In this document: positions 34,025 to 44,941 of the stretch, one piece after another
Layout: each line of letters begins with the position of its first letter
Numbering within the stretch: the first letter of the stretch is position 1
NCBI GenBank assembly: GCA_031291255.1
Contig: JARLJN010000164.1
Coordinates: 1-60,214, forward strand
DNA length: 60,214 nucleotides
Direction: 5' to 3'
DNA from: Gammaproteobacteria bacterium
Lineage (GTDB): Bacteria; Pseudomonadota; Gammaproteobacteria; DSM-16500
The notes under the pieces: generated by a model
The model's input: the letters and a program-made list of their open reading frames with translations, nothing else
What the model was told of the DNA's origin: nothing
Databases searched by the model: none
Program-made: the position numbers and the translations under genes

Positions 34025-36346
34025 ATGATTGCGGAGGAGCAATCAGAACAGTCTAGAAAAAAAATAATAGCTAACTTTTTGGTTGAAATCGGCAAGATAA
34101 ATGATTCGAATTTAGATGAAGACATAAATTTATTATTTGATTTTGAATCAATTGAATTGATAGAGCAGGATGCAAGAAAAATATGCCTAACTGAACTTGC
34201 AAACGCTTTAGGGATTTATAATAAAAGTACCAAATCTAAAAAAGTGACGTTGATATTGCAAAATATTTTTAAACCGCTTTCAGTTAATGAAAAAGTGGAG
34301 TTAATCACAATAAGACGTTTTGCTCCTTTGCTTTTTTTAAAATCTGTTCAGGTGGATTTCCCTATACTTGAAACTGCGTATAGTTCTAGCGATAGCATAG
34401 AAGAAACAGCTACAGCTTGTGTAATTCAAGCTGAACAAACAATTGAGATGCAAGATTCTGTAATAGATAACTTCCGCAATAAAATACAAGATCAGCTTAC
34501 TCTCAAGAATATTTGTATCATTTTAAAAAATACTCAAAATACAGATGATAAAGAATTGCTAGTCAAATGCGAAAAAATGTATGTAGATGCCAAGCTTTGT
34601 TACTTTAGAAACTTTGCTATAGAAAAAATGAGCGTACACTTAAAAGAAGCTATTGATTTATTAAAAAACTTCAATCAGCCTAATACGTTTGAGCAAGAAG
34701 ATTGTGAAGAGCTCAAAAAAAATATACGAGAAAATTTGCAACTTGCTATCACGGTGCTTAATCAACATCATGATAATATTTTTCTTTATTCTACAGACGT
34801 GGTGAAAAATTTATTCTTTAAATTAGAAGAAATTGTTTTAAAGTGTTTATTCGAAAATCTAGTTGCTAAAGAGATAGTCGCTTTAAATATACAAGATGCA
34901 CATTTTAACGTGCGTGCACCTACACCTGTTGTACCACATCAAGATCAGCAATTAATCGATGCTGTACTTCAAGTTAATAAAATCACACCAACTAAGACAA
35001 TTGAGTCATTAGATAATGATGCTGACTTAAATGAATTTCAAATGGATATAGATGAAGAGCCGATTTCAACTCCCGCAAGAACAGAACGAATTCCTCATGC
35101 TTTGTCAGGTTTATTTTTCTTTAATAAACAGTTAATACATTTTCTATTTAAAATTCAGAATAAAGAAAGTGTCTATTATTCTTTGCTGTGTATTTCAGCG
35201 GCTCGTTATTTTTTTTCGACTGAACAATTTGAATATGCTTTAATTCTTTTTTCTGAAAGTTATAGAAGCCCTTCACCCGAAATACGTGATGAAGCTAAGG
35301 CAATGGTAGAGCGTAGTCTTTATCATTTTTTTGAAATGTCAGAGATTGAATTTCAAGCTGAATCCTTGTTCGCTGCACTGCGCAAGCGCAGTAACCTCAT
35401 TAAATTACAGACTCTTTTAGCATTAAAAGATCTAACGCCTTCATCGCAAAGCACTGCGATATCTTTGCAAAATCGCTTAGTTAATTTGATTCAAAAAAAA
35501 TCTAATGCTCTCGGCTCATTGCAGCCTCAACCTTTAAAGAGTGTATCACCTGTTTTGTTTAGTCCAGGGATGAGTAGTCATTTACATAAAGTGTTGTCAG
35601 ATGATTTTTTGACATTGCAACAATTTATCTTTGCATGCCCAAGCTCACAATTAGTTTCCTGTTTAATTAAAGAATTTTTTAATGCAAACACCAACCCTCT
35701 ACCTTGCTCATACAACACATTGCATGCTTTGTTAGAAAATGTGCATAGCTTTGTACAATTTGGATTAAATAATTTAGATAAAATTGAAAATCCTACTAAA
35801 GAACTCGTCACAGCGATTTATGCTCTTCCCTTGAAGCAGGAAAGCTTTTCATTTAACAATTTTTGTTTAGAGTATAACTTGCTGAGTCACTTTGGTATGA
35901 GTCTTACGCAAAGTTCACAAACACCGCAGTTACATGTTACAGATCAATTGCGAATTAATTTTGCCGCATTGTGTTCAGCGTTAGCTTTACGTGAGTACGA
36001 CACAATTACTATTGAATTTAATCGCCTGTCCAGTGATATGCATTTATCATTTTTTAATATCATTAAAGAGCAACTTGTCGATTCAAAACAACTAAAGACT
36101 CTCATTCTTAGCGATATTCAGTTAAGTCATGATACGGTGCATGCATTTGAAATTAAAAATAATACACTGGTCTTGCAAGGTGAAACAACAAGCCTAAAAC
36201 AAACCACATTGAATGCTTACTTCACTCAATTAAAAACAAATTTATTTGCTGGTAGACCTTGCACGCCCATGAACGATTCGTCATCGCTCGCTGCTTCATT
36301 GCCCACTGAAAATAAAGTTAAGCGAGAGAACGCTGCTCGGTTTTAA
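34025..36346 (+). CDS. large unknown helical protein, candidate effector
   Basis: The frame is open from 33893, but ATG 34025 (or 34007) is the more likely start because the upstream part overlaps the previous coding region; a TAGG stretch at 34011-34014 is a weak ribosome site. The 773-residue protein is predicted mostly helical, without signal peptide or membrane segment. The region around residues 355-450 (SVYYSLLCISAARYFFSTEQFEYALILFSESY) resembles a tetratricopeptide-type helical hairpin. The end is basic (NKVKRENAARF). It is coupled to the preceding unknown gene; function unknown. Confidence 0.6.
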   Translation: MIAEEQSEQSRKKIIANFLVEIGKINDSNLDEDINLLFDFESIELIEQDARKICLTELANALGIYNKSTKSKKVTLILQNIFKPLSVNEKVELITIRRFAPLLFLKSVQVDFPILETAYSSSDSIEETATACVIQAEQTIEMQDSVIDNFRNKIQDQLTLKNICIILKNTQNTDDKELLVKCEKMYVDAKLCYFRNFAIEKMSVHLKEAIDLLKNFNQPNTFEQEDCEELKKNIRENLQLAITVLNQHHDNIFLYSTDVVKNLFFKLEEIVLKCLFENLVAKEIVALNIQDAHFNVRAPTPVVPHQDQQLIDAVLQVNKITPTKTIESLDNDADLNEFQMDIDEEPISTPARTERIPHALSGLFFFNKQLIHFLFKIQNKESVYYSLLCISAARYFFSTEQFEYALILFSESYRSPSPEIRDEAKAMVERSLYHFFEMSEIEFQAESLFAALRKRSNLIKLQTLLALKDLTPSSQSTAISLQNRLVNLIQKKSNALGSLQPQPLKSVSPVLFSPGMSSHLHKVLSDDFLTLQQFIFACPSSQLVSCLIKEFFNANTNPLPCSYNTLHALLENVHSFVQFGLNNLDKIENPTKELVTAIYALPLKQESFSFNNFCLEYNLLSHFGMSLTQSSQTPQLHVTDQLRINFAALCSALALREYDTITIEFNRLSSDMHLSFFNIIKEQLVDSKQLKTLILSDIQLSHDTVHAFEIKNNTLVLQGETTSLKQTTLNAYFTQLKTNLFAGRPCTPMNDSSSLAASLPTENKVKRENAARF

Positions 36347-36403
36347 CGTAGCCTTACTCATATCTCTCAAAGTCTAGTCTTCACGAGACCGCACTCTTTC
36401 ATG

Positions 36404-37060
36404 TTAGTGACATGTTTTTTTCAAACAAAGATGCCGTGCAAACTCTATCGCTGGCGGTAATAACGAAATAACAATAATCGCTAAAATCACAGTAGAAAAA
36501 TGTTCTTTGACCATGGGTAAGTTACTAAATAAGTAACTGATATAGAGTAAGCCTCCTATCCAAAGCAAGCCTCCTGCTATGTTATAAAATGTGAAGCGTT
36601 TGTAATTCATACGCGCAATGCCTGCTACGAAAGGTGCAAAGCTGCGTATGATAGGCATGAATCTTGCTAAGACTAGTGCTTTTCCACCGAATTTCTCATA
36701 GAAGTGATGGGCTCGAACTAGGTGTTGTTTATTTAAGAATGGGGAGCTCTCTGAGTAAAATACTTTAGGTCCTACTATTCTTCCAATAACATAATTTAAC
36801 GTGTTGCCAGCAATAGAAGCGATGACTAATAAAATAAAAAGTAAATTAATATCTAATGAATTACTGGGATTTGCAGCGATAGCGCCTGATGCAAATAACA
36901 AAGAATCGCCGGGTAAAAATGGCACTACAACTAAACCAGTTTCACAAAAAATAATTAAGAATAATAAAGCGTAAGTCCAGCTGCCGTATTGCGATACAAA
37001 TGAAAATAAATGAGTATCTAAGTGTAAAAGAAAATTAAATGCTGTGTGTAGTATATCCAT
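36404..37060 (-). CDS. DedA-family membrane protein
   Basis: DedA/VTT-domain proteins are inner-membrane transporters implicated in undecaprenyl-phosphate or phospholipid flipping. The 218-residue sequence has several membrane segments (about 30-60, 68-88, 135-160, 165-185 and 190-207) and family motifs: the ETGLVVVPFLPGDSLLFASG stretch in two parts near residues 40-60, and the GGKALVLARFMPIIRSFAPFVAG region (about 124-146) with the conserved Arg residues. It begins three bases after the rsmJ stop, so the two are co-transcribed. Confidence 0.88.
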   Translation of the reverse strand: MDILHTAFNFLLHLDTHLFSFVSQYGSWTYALLFLIIFCETGLVVVPFLPGDSLLFASGAIAANPSNSLDINLLFILLVIASIAGNTLNYVIGRIVGPKVFYSESSPFLNKQHLVRAHHFYEKFGGKALVLARFMPIIRSFAPFVAGIARMNYKRFTFYNIAGGLLWIGGLLYISYLFSNLPMVKEHFSTVILAIIVISLLPPAIEFARHLCLKKTCH

Positions 37061-37063
37061 ATG

Positions 37064-37828
37064 TCACCTAGGTAGATAAATATCAAAGCGGCTACTGCTG
37101 CCAGTGTGAGAAAACGCAGGTTCTAAGTCTGCTAAAAAACCAGAAAGACGCGGTCTTTTTATCACAACACGTAGTTTGGCACAAGCTAGTGCTCTGTTTA
37201 GCAGTTGTTCTGCATCGCTGTCAGCACCGACTATATCATGAAAAATTCGCATGTCTTTTTTTGCGAGAGCTGATTTGGAGCGCTCTGGGAACATAGGGTC
37301 TATATAGATGATGTCTGGCCTATGGTCAGGGTCTACTTGTTGAAACCATTCTATGGCATTGGCTTGGTGTAATTTCATGCGTTCGACTATAGGTGCCGCC
37401 ACAGGGTCTAGTTTGGCTCGGTTAAGACCGTCTTCTAATAAAACATGAACGATAGGGGATCGTTCCAGCATCTCAATTTCGAATCCTAGGGCAGCTAAAA
37501 TAAAGCTGTCGCGCCCCAAACCTGCCGTGGCATCGACGATTTTTACAGGAGATTTCTTTTTTAAGCCCAGCGCCCTGGCCAATATTTCATTACGTAAGCT
37601 GGCGTGTTGGCGGCGGTAAGTCATTCTGCCTGACAGAAAATCTATGGTTAAAGGCAGTATTTTAGTCCCGGTTTTACGCAAGCCCAAGCCTTCAGGTGTG
37701 ACTATAACTTGATAATCATACTCGTTTTTTTGCTTGGCCAAGGGCAAATTTAAACAAGCAGAGAGGCGTTCTGCCTCAGCCTTTAACCTGTCTTTTGTTG
37801 CATAAATACCGATTTGAGGTGTTTTCAT
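37064..37828 (-). CDS. rsmJ: 16S rRNA (guanine-1516-N2)-methyltransferase RsmJ
   Basis: RsmJ methylates G1516 of 16S rRNA using SAM. The protein has the family signature DATAGLGRDSFILAALG (about 96-112), the ERSPIVHVLLEDGL motif, and DIIYIDPMFPER (about 171-182) as the catalytic DPxF-type motif. Length about 254 residues is normal. An ATG three codons upstream (37837) is possible. It is divergent from hemB across a region containing one REP unit. Confidence 0.92.
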   Translation of the reverse strand: MKTPQIGIYATKDRLKAEAERLSACLNLPLAKQKNEYDYQVIVTPEGLGLRKTGTKILPLTIDFLSGRMTYRRQHASLRNEILARALGLKKKSPVKIVDATAGLGRDSFILAALGFEIEMLERSPIVHVLLEDGLNRAKLDPVAAPIVERMKLHQANAIEWFQQVDPDHRPDIIYIDPMFPERSKSALAKKDMRIFHDIVGADSDAEQLLNRALACAKLRVVIKRPRLSGFLADLEPAFSHTGSSSRFDIYLPR

Positions 37829-37915
37829 AAAATTCATTTTTCGTGTTTAATGGCCGCGCAGTATACCTCAATTTCGATAAGAGTTCCTGTTAAAGAGATT
37901 TCCGGCATCTCTATC

Positions 37916-37947
37916 CCCGGATTTTCGCAATGCTCAATCCGGGCTAC
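37916..37947. repeat. single REP unit, family B
   Basis: CCCGGATTTTCGC... to ...CCGGGCTAC is a 32-base unit identical in plan to the right arm at 20481-20512. It lies between divergent rsmJ and hemB, upstream of the hemB promoter. Confidence 0.75.
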
Positions 37948-37964
37948 ATCCTCTTTAGCGAGAA

Positions 37965-37995
37965 TTGCTCCCATTTCGATAAAATCGCGTATAAT
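37965..37995 (+). promoter_or_regulatory. probable promoter of hemB
   Basis: A perfect TATAAT at 37990-37995 is preceded by TTGCTC at 37965-37970 (19-base spacing, a little long). The hemB ATG is 31 bases downstream. Confidence 0.45.
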
Positions 37996-38025
37996 GCACC
38001 ATCGCATCTTATGAGTAGTCGTTAA

Positions 38026-39559
<1,534 letters not shown>

Positions 39560-39589
39560 CGAACGCGTATAAAAGATAAGGAAAAGTGA

Positions 39590-39892
39590 ATGTTTAAAAA
39601 AATAATGATAGGAATTTTAATTTGTAGTTTGCAAGCATGTGCTTCCGCACGTATACCGCAAGAATTACAGAAAGGAAAAATGAGTTTTGCATCAGGGGAT
39701 TATAAAGCTGCATTTCGTGAGTTGATGCCCTTAGCTTCTGAAGGCAGTGTAGAAGCGGAATATGCAGTAGGATATATGTATTATTATGGTTATGGTGTTA
39801 CGCGTGATACACAATCAGGAATGTTCTGGATGCAAAAAGCAGCAGACAAACATAATAAACAAGCGATTAAAGCGCTCAGTATGATTCATTAA
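39590..39892 (+). CDS. small Sel1-repeat lipoprotein
   Basis: The 100-residue protein has a lipoprotein signal with lipobox LQAC (Cys 17), followed by about two Sel1-like helical units (YKAAFRELMPLASEGSVEAEYAVGYMYYYGYGV, then SGMFWMQKAADKHNKQAI). Sel1 repeats are protein-protein interaction modules. An AAGGAAA site precedes the ATG. It is 30 bases after gspC and probably shares its transcript. It may be an accessory part of the secretion system or independent; the sequence does not decide. Confidence 0.8.
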   Translation: MFKKIMIGILICSLQACASARIPQELQKGKMSFASGDYKAAFRELMPLASEGSVEAEYAVGYMYYYGYGVTRDTQSGMFWMQKAADKHNKQAIKALSMIH

Positions 39893-39903
39893 TTGAAAAA
39901 ATT

Positions 39904-40003
39904 GTAGGTTGGGTTGAGCTTGCGAAACCCAACAACAAGAATTTTCCTGATGTCTATTTTTTCCACCAAAACCGTTGGGTTTCGCAAGCTCAACCCAACC
40001 TAC
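39904..40003. repeat. REPIN, family A (perfect 30-bp inverted pair)
   Basis: GTAGGTTGGGTTGAGC... (39904-39933) is the exact reverse complement of 39974-40003, with 40 bases between. It lies between the convergent Sel1 gene and gspM, ending three bases before the gspM stop, and may terminate both transcripts. Confidence 0.9.
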
Positions 40004-40006
40004 ATT

Positions 40007-40477
40007 TCACTCCAAACGTAGCTCAGCTTCAACTATGCCAGGTGTAGAGGTGGGTGTTACAGTCATCTGTGCAATAGAAATTTTTTGCTGCGAAAGTGTA
40101 GTTAGCCATTTCACTAATTCGTCGAAACTCACTTTTTGTAAATTAAATTTCACGGAATTATTTTCACTTTGTTGCAATTGAGTGACGTTAGTGCTGAAAG
40201 AAGTTTTGCTAAGTTCATTTTGAACATGAGTTAGTACAGAAGATTTTTCATTAGAGTTATCCTGTTGATGTGCTTCTAATAGCTGTATGCGTTTATCACT
40301 TTCTTGCATGTAACTTAATAAAGTTTGATTTTGCAAAATCTTCTTTCGTAATTGATCTGAGCTGTCAGCAATGGGTGACCAGACAAATTGATAAATTAAA
40401 AAAATGCCCGCAATAATACCGCCTAGTGTGACGGTTTGTTTTTCTTTCTCTGATAAGTTTACCCACCATTTATTCAT
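40007..40477 (-). CDS. gspM: type II secretion protein GspM
   Basis: GspM is a small inner-membrane protein that partners GspL in the assembly platform. The 156-residue protein has a short cytoplasmic N-terminus (NKWWVNLSEKEKQTV), one membrane segment (about 16-36), a coiled-coil stretch and a periplasmic ferredoxin-like domain. The family is weakly conserved; the WWxxLSxKEKxxV N-terminus and the position after gspL support it. It is the last gene of the gspG-M series and overlaps gspL by four bases. Confidence 0.87.
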   Translation of the reverse strand: MNKWWVNLSEKEKQTVTLGGIIAGIFLIYQFVWSPIADSSDQLRKKILQNQTLLSYMQESDKRIQLLEAHQQDNSNEKSSVLTHVQNELSKTSFSTNVTQLQQSENNSVKFNLQKVSFDELVKWLTTLSQQKISIAQMTVTPTSTPGIVEAELRLE

Positions 40478-41637
40478 GATTTAAAACTCTCTGTGATGAT
40501 GACTGTTCCTTTAGCACTTTTATTTTCGACGGATACGTCTTGTAACTTAACATTTAAGCCCTGTTGAGTTAAAGATTGGGTGAACGTATCGAGTTGATTT
40601 GAATTAAGCGCTGTGATTTGGATGTTGAGTTGATTGTTATGAAAATCCAATTGCGCTAAGCGTATTCCGGAAGCTTCTTTTAAACTTTTACCCACATAGG
40701 ATAACCATACTAATAGATGATTTTTATTACCCTGATGTTGTAAATTGTTAAGCTTATCGTTCATGCGTTGTTTGGGTGCAATGATGGAAGATGCCAGTGG
40801 AAAGTTATGTTTATATATTTTTGTGATAGCATTATCTAACGCAGTCACTTGATTGTGTAAAATAAAAAATGAAACTATGTGGCTTAAGAATAATAAACCT
40901 ATAATGGCTGACGCTAAATAACTGCTAATACGCCAGATTTTTTTATTTTCTATCTTTGATTTCTTTGCTTCAAATTGCTGTTGTAATAAATTAATTGGAT
41001 AGTCGGATATTGCATGCATTTCTTTTAAAAAGTTTTGAGATGAAAAGTTATTTTCAATAATGTTTATATTGTTGATTTTGAGATTGAGCTCAGCATCATC
41101 GTAGTTGATTATCATAATCTCAGCAGGTTTGACTGTGGTTTCATTCAGTTTTAATAAAAGCATTTGTGCTAAATTATTTTTATCACATCCAAAACCATTG
41201 TAAAAATCTGTCCTGACTATGGCGAGATCGTCATGTATGAGTATATGCCATTGATCAACGGCATAAGGAATAGCAAGAGATTCGGGTAGCATGACGGTAG
41301 CTTTTATGTCGTGTTCAGCGAGCAGCGTACTCCACAAGGCCATTTGTTTTTTAGTCACTATAGCAACGGGTATGCCGTCAGTTTGATAAGTGCCTATTGC
41401 AAAATGTAAGTCGTGCACGTCAGTTAAAAGCTGTTCTTCTAGGGCAAAAGGTATTGCTTGAAGTAGTCTATGCCTATTGAGTTTAGGCAGTTTGGCATAG
41501 CTTAGAAGCACGGTTTGTGAGGGCACAACGACATGAATATCATAAAGGTTGGAATGATTTTTTAAATCAGATAAGGGAGTAGCAGGATAAGTTTGTATCT
41601 GATTATCTTGATTTAAATAAAGCGTAATTTTTTGCAT
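40474..41637 (-). CDS. gspL: type II secretion protein GspL
   Basis: GspL is a bitopic inner-membrane protein whose cytoplasmic actin-like domain recruits the ATPase GspE. The 387-residue sequence has a cytoplasmic domain (about 1-235) containing the RLLQAIPFALEEQLL motif (about 57-71), a membrane segment (about 241-265) and a periplasmic domain with the typical ferredoxin-like ending. It overlaps gspK by one base and gspM by four. Confidence 0.9.
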   Translation of the reverse strand: MQKITLYLNQDNQIQTYPATPLSDLKNHSNLYDIHVVVPSQTVLLSYAKLPKLNRHRLLQAIPFALEEQLLTDVHDLHFAIGTYQTDGIPVAIVTKKQMALWSTLLAEHDIKATVMLPESLAIPYAVDQWHILIHDDLAIVRTDFYNGFGCDKNNLAQMLLLKLNETTVKPAEIMIINYDDAELNLKINNINIIENNFSSQNFLKEMHAISDYPINLLQQQFEAKKSKIENKKIWRISSYLASAIIGLLFLSHIVSFFILHNQVTALDNAITKIYKHNFPLASSIIAPKQRMNDKLNNLQHQGNKNHLLVWLSYVGKSLKEASGIRLAQLDFHNNQLNIQITALNSNQLDTFTQSLTQQGLNVKLQDVSVENKSAKGTVIITESFKS

Positions 41638-42578
41638 TACAGTGTGCCTTTAGTTTGCCATAACACGATTACATTGGGCTTTTCATTATTGGTATTTCTC
41701 AGCAATAAAGTATAAAGCATCAGCTTTTGCTGTCCAACGCTAATATGGGTTTGTAATAAGAAGTAGTTGCTGAGTGTCGTAAGATTATTCTTATCTGTAA
41801 TACTGTTGTTTTTTACAATTTCGTATTCTGTAAAGTTTGCTACGCTAGTAAAAGGCAGCTCATTACGATGATGGATGATGGTTTTTGCAGCATCTAATGT
41901 TAACGTTGAACTTAAACTCATTAATGTGATTTCTGACGCGCTGGTTATATTTAATTTTGTGTTGATTGGCAACGCGACTATGTAAGGTGATAATTTAAAA
42001 AATAATGACGCACTCATGCCTTTGACCAAGCGCAATTCACTGACGCTAGCCATTAAGTGGTGTGGTGCGCTATAGGATGGTTTGTTTTCTAAATAGTACT
42101 TGTCTAGTTCCTGATTTTTCTTTTCAGAGGGTGACACCCAATCGTGTGTTGCAATGGCAATATTGTTCGCTAATACTATATCGATTTTAGGGTCTACAGC
42201 TTTTAGCAATTGAACAAAGCCTAGTTGGTTCTCTTCTGCACTCAAATTGTTAACATTAAAAAATCCTTGCGCATCATAGAGAGCACTTTCTATTTCAACA
42301 CCTTGAATGACATCTTTTTTAGAATAAATAGGCATGTGATCGACTAATTGATTGGGCTGATGTTTTTTCCAATTCGTAATCAATGTATCTACAGCCCACG
42401 CAATAGAGCCTTGAGCGATTAAATTTTCATTATCCGCGTTTAAAATTAAATGTGTGCGTTGTACGTCTGTGTGCAAGCGTGACAACATGGTGACTGCAAT
42501 GACTGCAACTAAACTCATTACAAATAATGCAATAATAATCGCTGAGCCTTGTTGTTTATGCTTAAGCGGGTAAAGCAT
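41637..42578 (-). CDS. gspK: type II secretion minor pseudopilin GspK
   Basis: GspK caps the pseudopilus tip with GspI and GspJ. The 313-residue protein has a prepilin-type start with Gly 11 and then SAIIIALFVMSLVAVIAV; as is usual for GspK, the Glu at position +5 of the mature protein is absent. The large helical insertion typical of GspK follows (about 100-230), with the SELRLVKGMS motif near 177-186. It overlaps gspJ by 17 bases. Confidence 0.92.
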   Translation of the reverse strand: MLYPLKHKQQGSAIIIALFVMSLVAVIAVTMLSRLHTDVQRTHLILNADNENLIAQGSIAWAVDTLITNWKKHQPNQLVDHMPIYSKKDVIQGVEIESALYDAQGFFNVNNLSAEENQLGFVQLLKAVDPKIDIVLANNIAIATHDWVSPSEKKNQELDKYYLENKPSYSAPHHLMASVSELRLVKGMSASLFFKLSPYIVALPINTKLNITSASEITLMSLSSTLTLDAAKTIIHHRNELPFTSVANFTEYEIVKNNSITDKNNLTTLSNYFLLQTHISVGQQKLMLYTLLLRNTNNEKPNVIVLWQTKGTL

Positions 42579-43197
42579 TAAGTGCTGCTCCTGAGATAAG
42601 ATACAGTTGGCTGAATGTTCCCCAGTTTGAAATAGTCAGAGTGATACGTATGGCTTTAGGCAGCGGTGTAGTATTGTTTGCTGCAGGCCAGCTAGAGGAG
42701 AAATGTCCTTCTTGATCTAAATAAGAAAAATCGAGTTTTTGTATAGAACCCATTAATTCTCTATCTTGCGCTTTAGTTTCTGGCGCTTGATCGAGCACTT
42801 CCCACGTCGTGCGGATGAGATGTTCTTTAAGTAAAGAATATTGAGTGCGTTGTAATGTGCTGCGTAGAAGTTCTCCTTGAGGATTGGTCACGCCGCCATG
42901 TGTGAATATAATTTTTTGAGAAGAGCCTATCAGAGAGGCTTCCTGCGCTCTCTCTGCATTAATAATCGGGCGATCAATGATTTGTTCTAGGTCGCGCGAA
43001 ATCAAAAGTGTAGTCATTTGTAAGTCGCGCATTCTTGCTGCGCTTTTTTCTGTGCTGCTTTGTGTGTTCAATGCAGCATGTAATGCTTGTGTAATGATGA
43101 TAGAAATAATGGTGAAAATAAATATGGCTATGAGGATTTCTAATAAAGTAAATCCGCGTAGTGTTTTTTTGTTTTCTGTTAGTTGGAATGTCATCAT
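42562..43197 (-). CDS. gspJ: type II secretion minor pseudopilin GspJ
   Basis: GspJ is a minor pseudopilin of the tip complex. The 211-residue protein has the prepilin peptidase site RG|FTLLE (Gly 15, Glu at +5), a hydrophobic helix (about 16-38) and a beta-rich C-terminal domain with FSYLDQEGHFSSSWP (about 151-165), a region conserved in GspJ. It overlaps gspI by four bases and gspK by 17. Confidence 0.93.
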   Translation of the reverse strand: MMTFQLTENKKTLRGFTLLEILIAIFIFTIISIIITQALHAALNTQSSTEKSAARMRDLQMTTLLISRDLEQIIDRPIINAERAQEASLIGSSQKIIFTHGGVTNPQGELLRSTLQRTQYSLLKEHLIRTTWEVLDQAPETKAQDRELMGSIQKLDFSYLDQEGHFSSSWPAANNTTPLPKAIRITLTISNWGTFSQLYLISGAALNALPA

Positions 43198-43571
43198 GGT
43201 AACGCTACATATTTGTAACTGGATAAAGTTAACAATTTTTTATCTTCATCTTTGCGAGAGACGCTGACATCGATTTTTTTTATAGCCGGATTAGGTGTGT
43301 CTGCCAGGCTTGCTTGCCATTGCCAATTTTTCCCTAGCATTTCTGTTTCATTGGATAGGCTGGAATTTGATAATTTTAAAACATCAGCGCGAACTTCGTT
43401 AATGACTTGCAGACCTACCCAATGAGCAATCATTTTATCTTGCAGGTATGCAGTGTCACGTATATTTTGCGAAGTGGCTTTTATGATTGCTGTTAACGCG
43501 ATACTAATGATAGCCAAGGCAATTAAGACTTCAATTAAAGTAAACCCTGATATTTTTTTATAAGTCATCAT
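43194..43571 (-). CDS. gspI: type II secretion minor pseudopilin GspI
   Basis: GspI is a minor pseudopilin that forms the core of the tip complex. The 125-residue protein has the prepilin site SG|FTLIEVLIAL (Gly 9), a hydrophobic helix, and the typical GspI segment AHWVGLQVINEVR (about 43-55). It overlaps gspH by 14 bases and gspJ by four. Confidence 0.93.
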   Translation of the reverse strand: MMTYKKISGFTLIEVLIALAIISIALTAIIKATSQNIRDTAYLQDKMIAHWVGLQVINEVRADVLKLSNSSLSNETEMLGKNWQWQASLADTPNPAIKKIDVSVSRKDEDKKLLTLSSYKYVALP

Positions 43572-44064
43572 TAGGATTCAATTTTTTTATGTGTATGTTG
43601 CCGTTTGCAGAGGCTTCAATTTCATAAGAAGGCGGTTCATTGGTGGATCCTAACAATAAAGAAAAAGGCGTTAAGCTACCGCTACTCGAAAAAATAATAG
43701 GAGGTTGTTTGGAATCTTCGTCAGAGTTTTCTGTTTCACGTTTTAAGGTAAGTTTTATACTTTTAGGAATACGATATAAACCTAAAGTCGGTTCAGTAGA
43801 GGAAATAAATGTCGCTGTTTTTTCTTGATAGTTAAAAAACTCTAATGATGTATCGGTAATCTTTAATCCAAGCACTGCGGGCATTAACATGGCATATTGT
43901 TCAGCTAAAGTTAAACGATTAACCAGTTGGCTGCTGTAAGTTGCAAGTTGTGTATTTCGATTATGGCTAATCGTTAATAAAGTTATGCCGCCTACTATGC
44001 TAAGGATCAGCATAACAATTAAAATTTCAATTAATGTGAAACCGATATTTTTTTTTAGCTGCAT
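43558..44064 (-). CDS. gspH: type II secretion minor pseudopilin GspH
   Basis: GspH is a minor pseudopilin joining the tip complex to the GspG fibre. The 168-residue protein has the prepilin site IG|FTLIEILIVM (Gly 8, Glu at +5), a hydrophobic helix (about 9-30), and a beta-rich domain with LAEQYAMLMPAVLGLKI (about 48-64) as in GspH. The gene starts directly after the gspG stop codon. Confidence 0.91.
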   Translation of the reverse strand: MQLKKNIGFTLIEILIVMLILSIVGGITLLTISHNRNTQLATYSSQLVNRLTLAEQYAMLMPAVLGLKITDTSLEFFNYQEKTATFISSTEPTLGLYRIPKSIKLTLKRETENSDEDSKQPPIIFSSSGSLTPFSLLLGSTNEPPSYEIEASANGNIHIKKLNPNDDL

Positions 44065-44511
44065 TTATGCCTTATCATCCAGATTCCAATTACCAATTTC
44101 ATTACCTCCTTCTTTACCTTTGGGTCCATAACTAAAAATTCGGCATTTTTCATTTTCATTGAGGTATTGATAAGCCTCGCCCCATGGATCTATGGGAAGT
44201 TTTTGTATGTAACCGTCAGATTTCCAATTAGAGGGAAGAGGTGCGGAGGTGGGTTTAGTCACTAAAGCTTGAAGATTTTGATCGGTAGAAGGATAAACGC
44301 CATTGTCTAATTTATAGAGATCTAGGGCGCTCTCTATCGCTAAAATATCCTGTTTGGCTTTCACTATGCGGGCTTGTTCAGGCCGGCTCATGATTTTGGG
44401 GACTATGATGGCAGCCAATATGCCCAAAATAACGACTACAACCATGACTTCGACCAAGGTAAAACCACGCATATGACTGCGGCTAACATTTAATTTTTTA
44501 TTAATTTTCAT
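44065..44511 (-). CDS. gspG: type II secretion major pseudopilin GspG
   Basis: GspG is the main subunit of the T2SS pseudopilus. The 148-residue protein has the prepilin site [20 protein letters not shown] (Gly 16, Glu at +5), the [24 protein letters not shown] stretch in two parts (about 52-75), and the calcium-loop region [10 protein letters not shown] (about 112-121). It is the first gene of the gspG-M group; the gene expected just upstream, gspF, is 4.1 kb away. Confidence 0.96.
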   Translation of the reverse strand: MKINKKLNVSRSHMRGFTLVEVMVVVVILGILAAIIVPKIMSRPEQARIVKAKQDILAIESALDLYKLDNGVYPSTDQNLQALVTKPTSAPLPSNWKSDGYIQKLPIDPWGEAYQYLNENEKCRIFSYGPKGKEGGNEIGNWNLDDKA

Positions 44512-44694
44512 GAGGTTACGTCCATTTAATCGTATATTTAAGAATCTAAGACTATAATTTAAAAGAAGAGTATATATGCTAGAGGCTGAAAGTTGATAAT
44601 ATATAAAAAAAAACGCTATGGATAGGGTTAAATACTAATTTAATAGTGTATAATTGAATAAAAGATGGTCACAAAGTGGTAGGAGGAGAGGCAA

Positions 44695-44901
44695 ATGAGC
44701 TCACCGAAGAATAAGGTTGAATTGTTAATTGCGTCTACACTAGTCGCTCCGACTCATTCGAATTTATTGGGTGGTTTGTCTGCAAAGAATCTGCAAATAA
44801 TAGCTGATGTATTGGAAAAAAACTTAAACGAGTTGTACTTGAAGCAAGGACCCGCTTCAGTGTTAGATATGACAAACGGATCAACTAGCCCCAAACGATA
44901 A
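44695..44901 (+). CDS. small unknown protein 1 of the gspF/gspG island
   Basis: This 68-residue protein has a very strong ribosome site (AGGAGG at 44681-44686, eight bases before ATG), and a TATAAT at 44649-44654 that could be its -10 box. It is soluble and helical, with a Ser/Lys N-terminus and the segment LSAKNLQIIADVLEKNLNEL (about 28-47). No family recognised. The next gene (41 bases on) is of similar size and has a parallel LSANELEVFKSGLEKTL segment, suggesting the two small proteins are distant relatives. Confidence 0.65.
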   Translation: MSSPKNKVELLIASTLVAPTHSNLLGGLSAKNLQIIADVLEKNLNELYLKQGPASVLDMTNGSTSPKR

Positions 44902-44941
44902 AATTTATTAGTCTATACAACCCTAAAGAGAGTAAAGTAAA

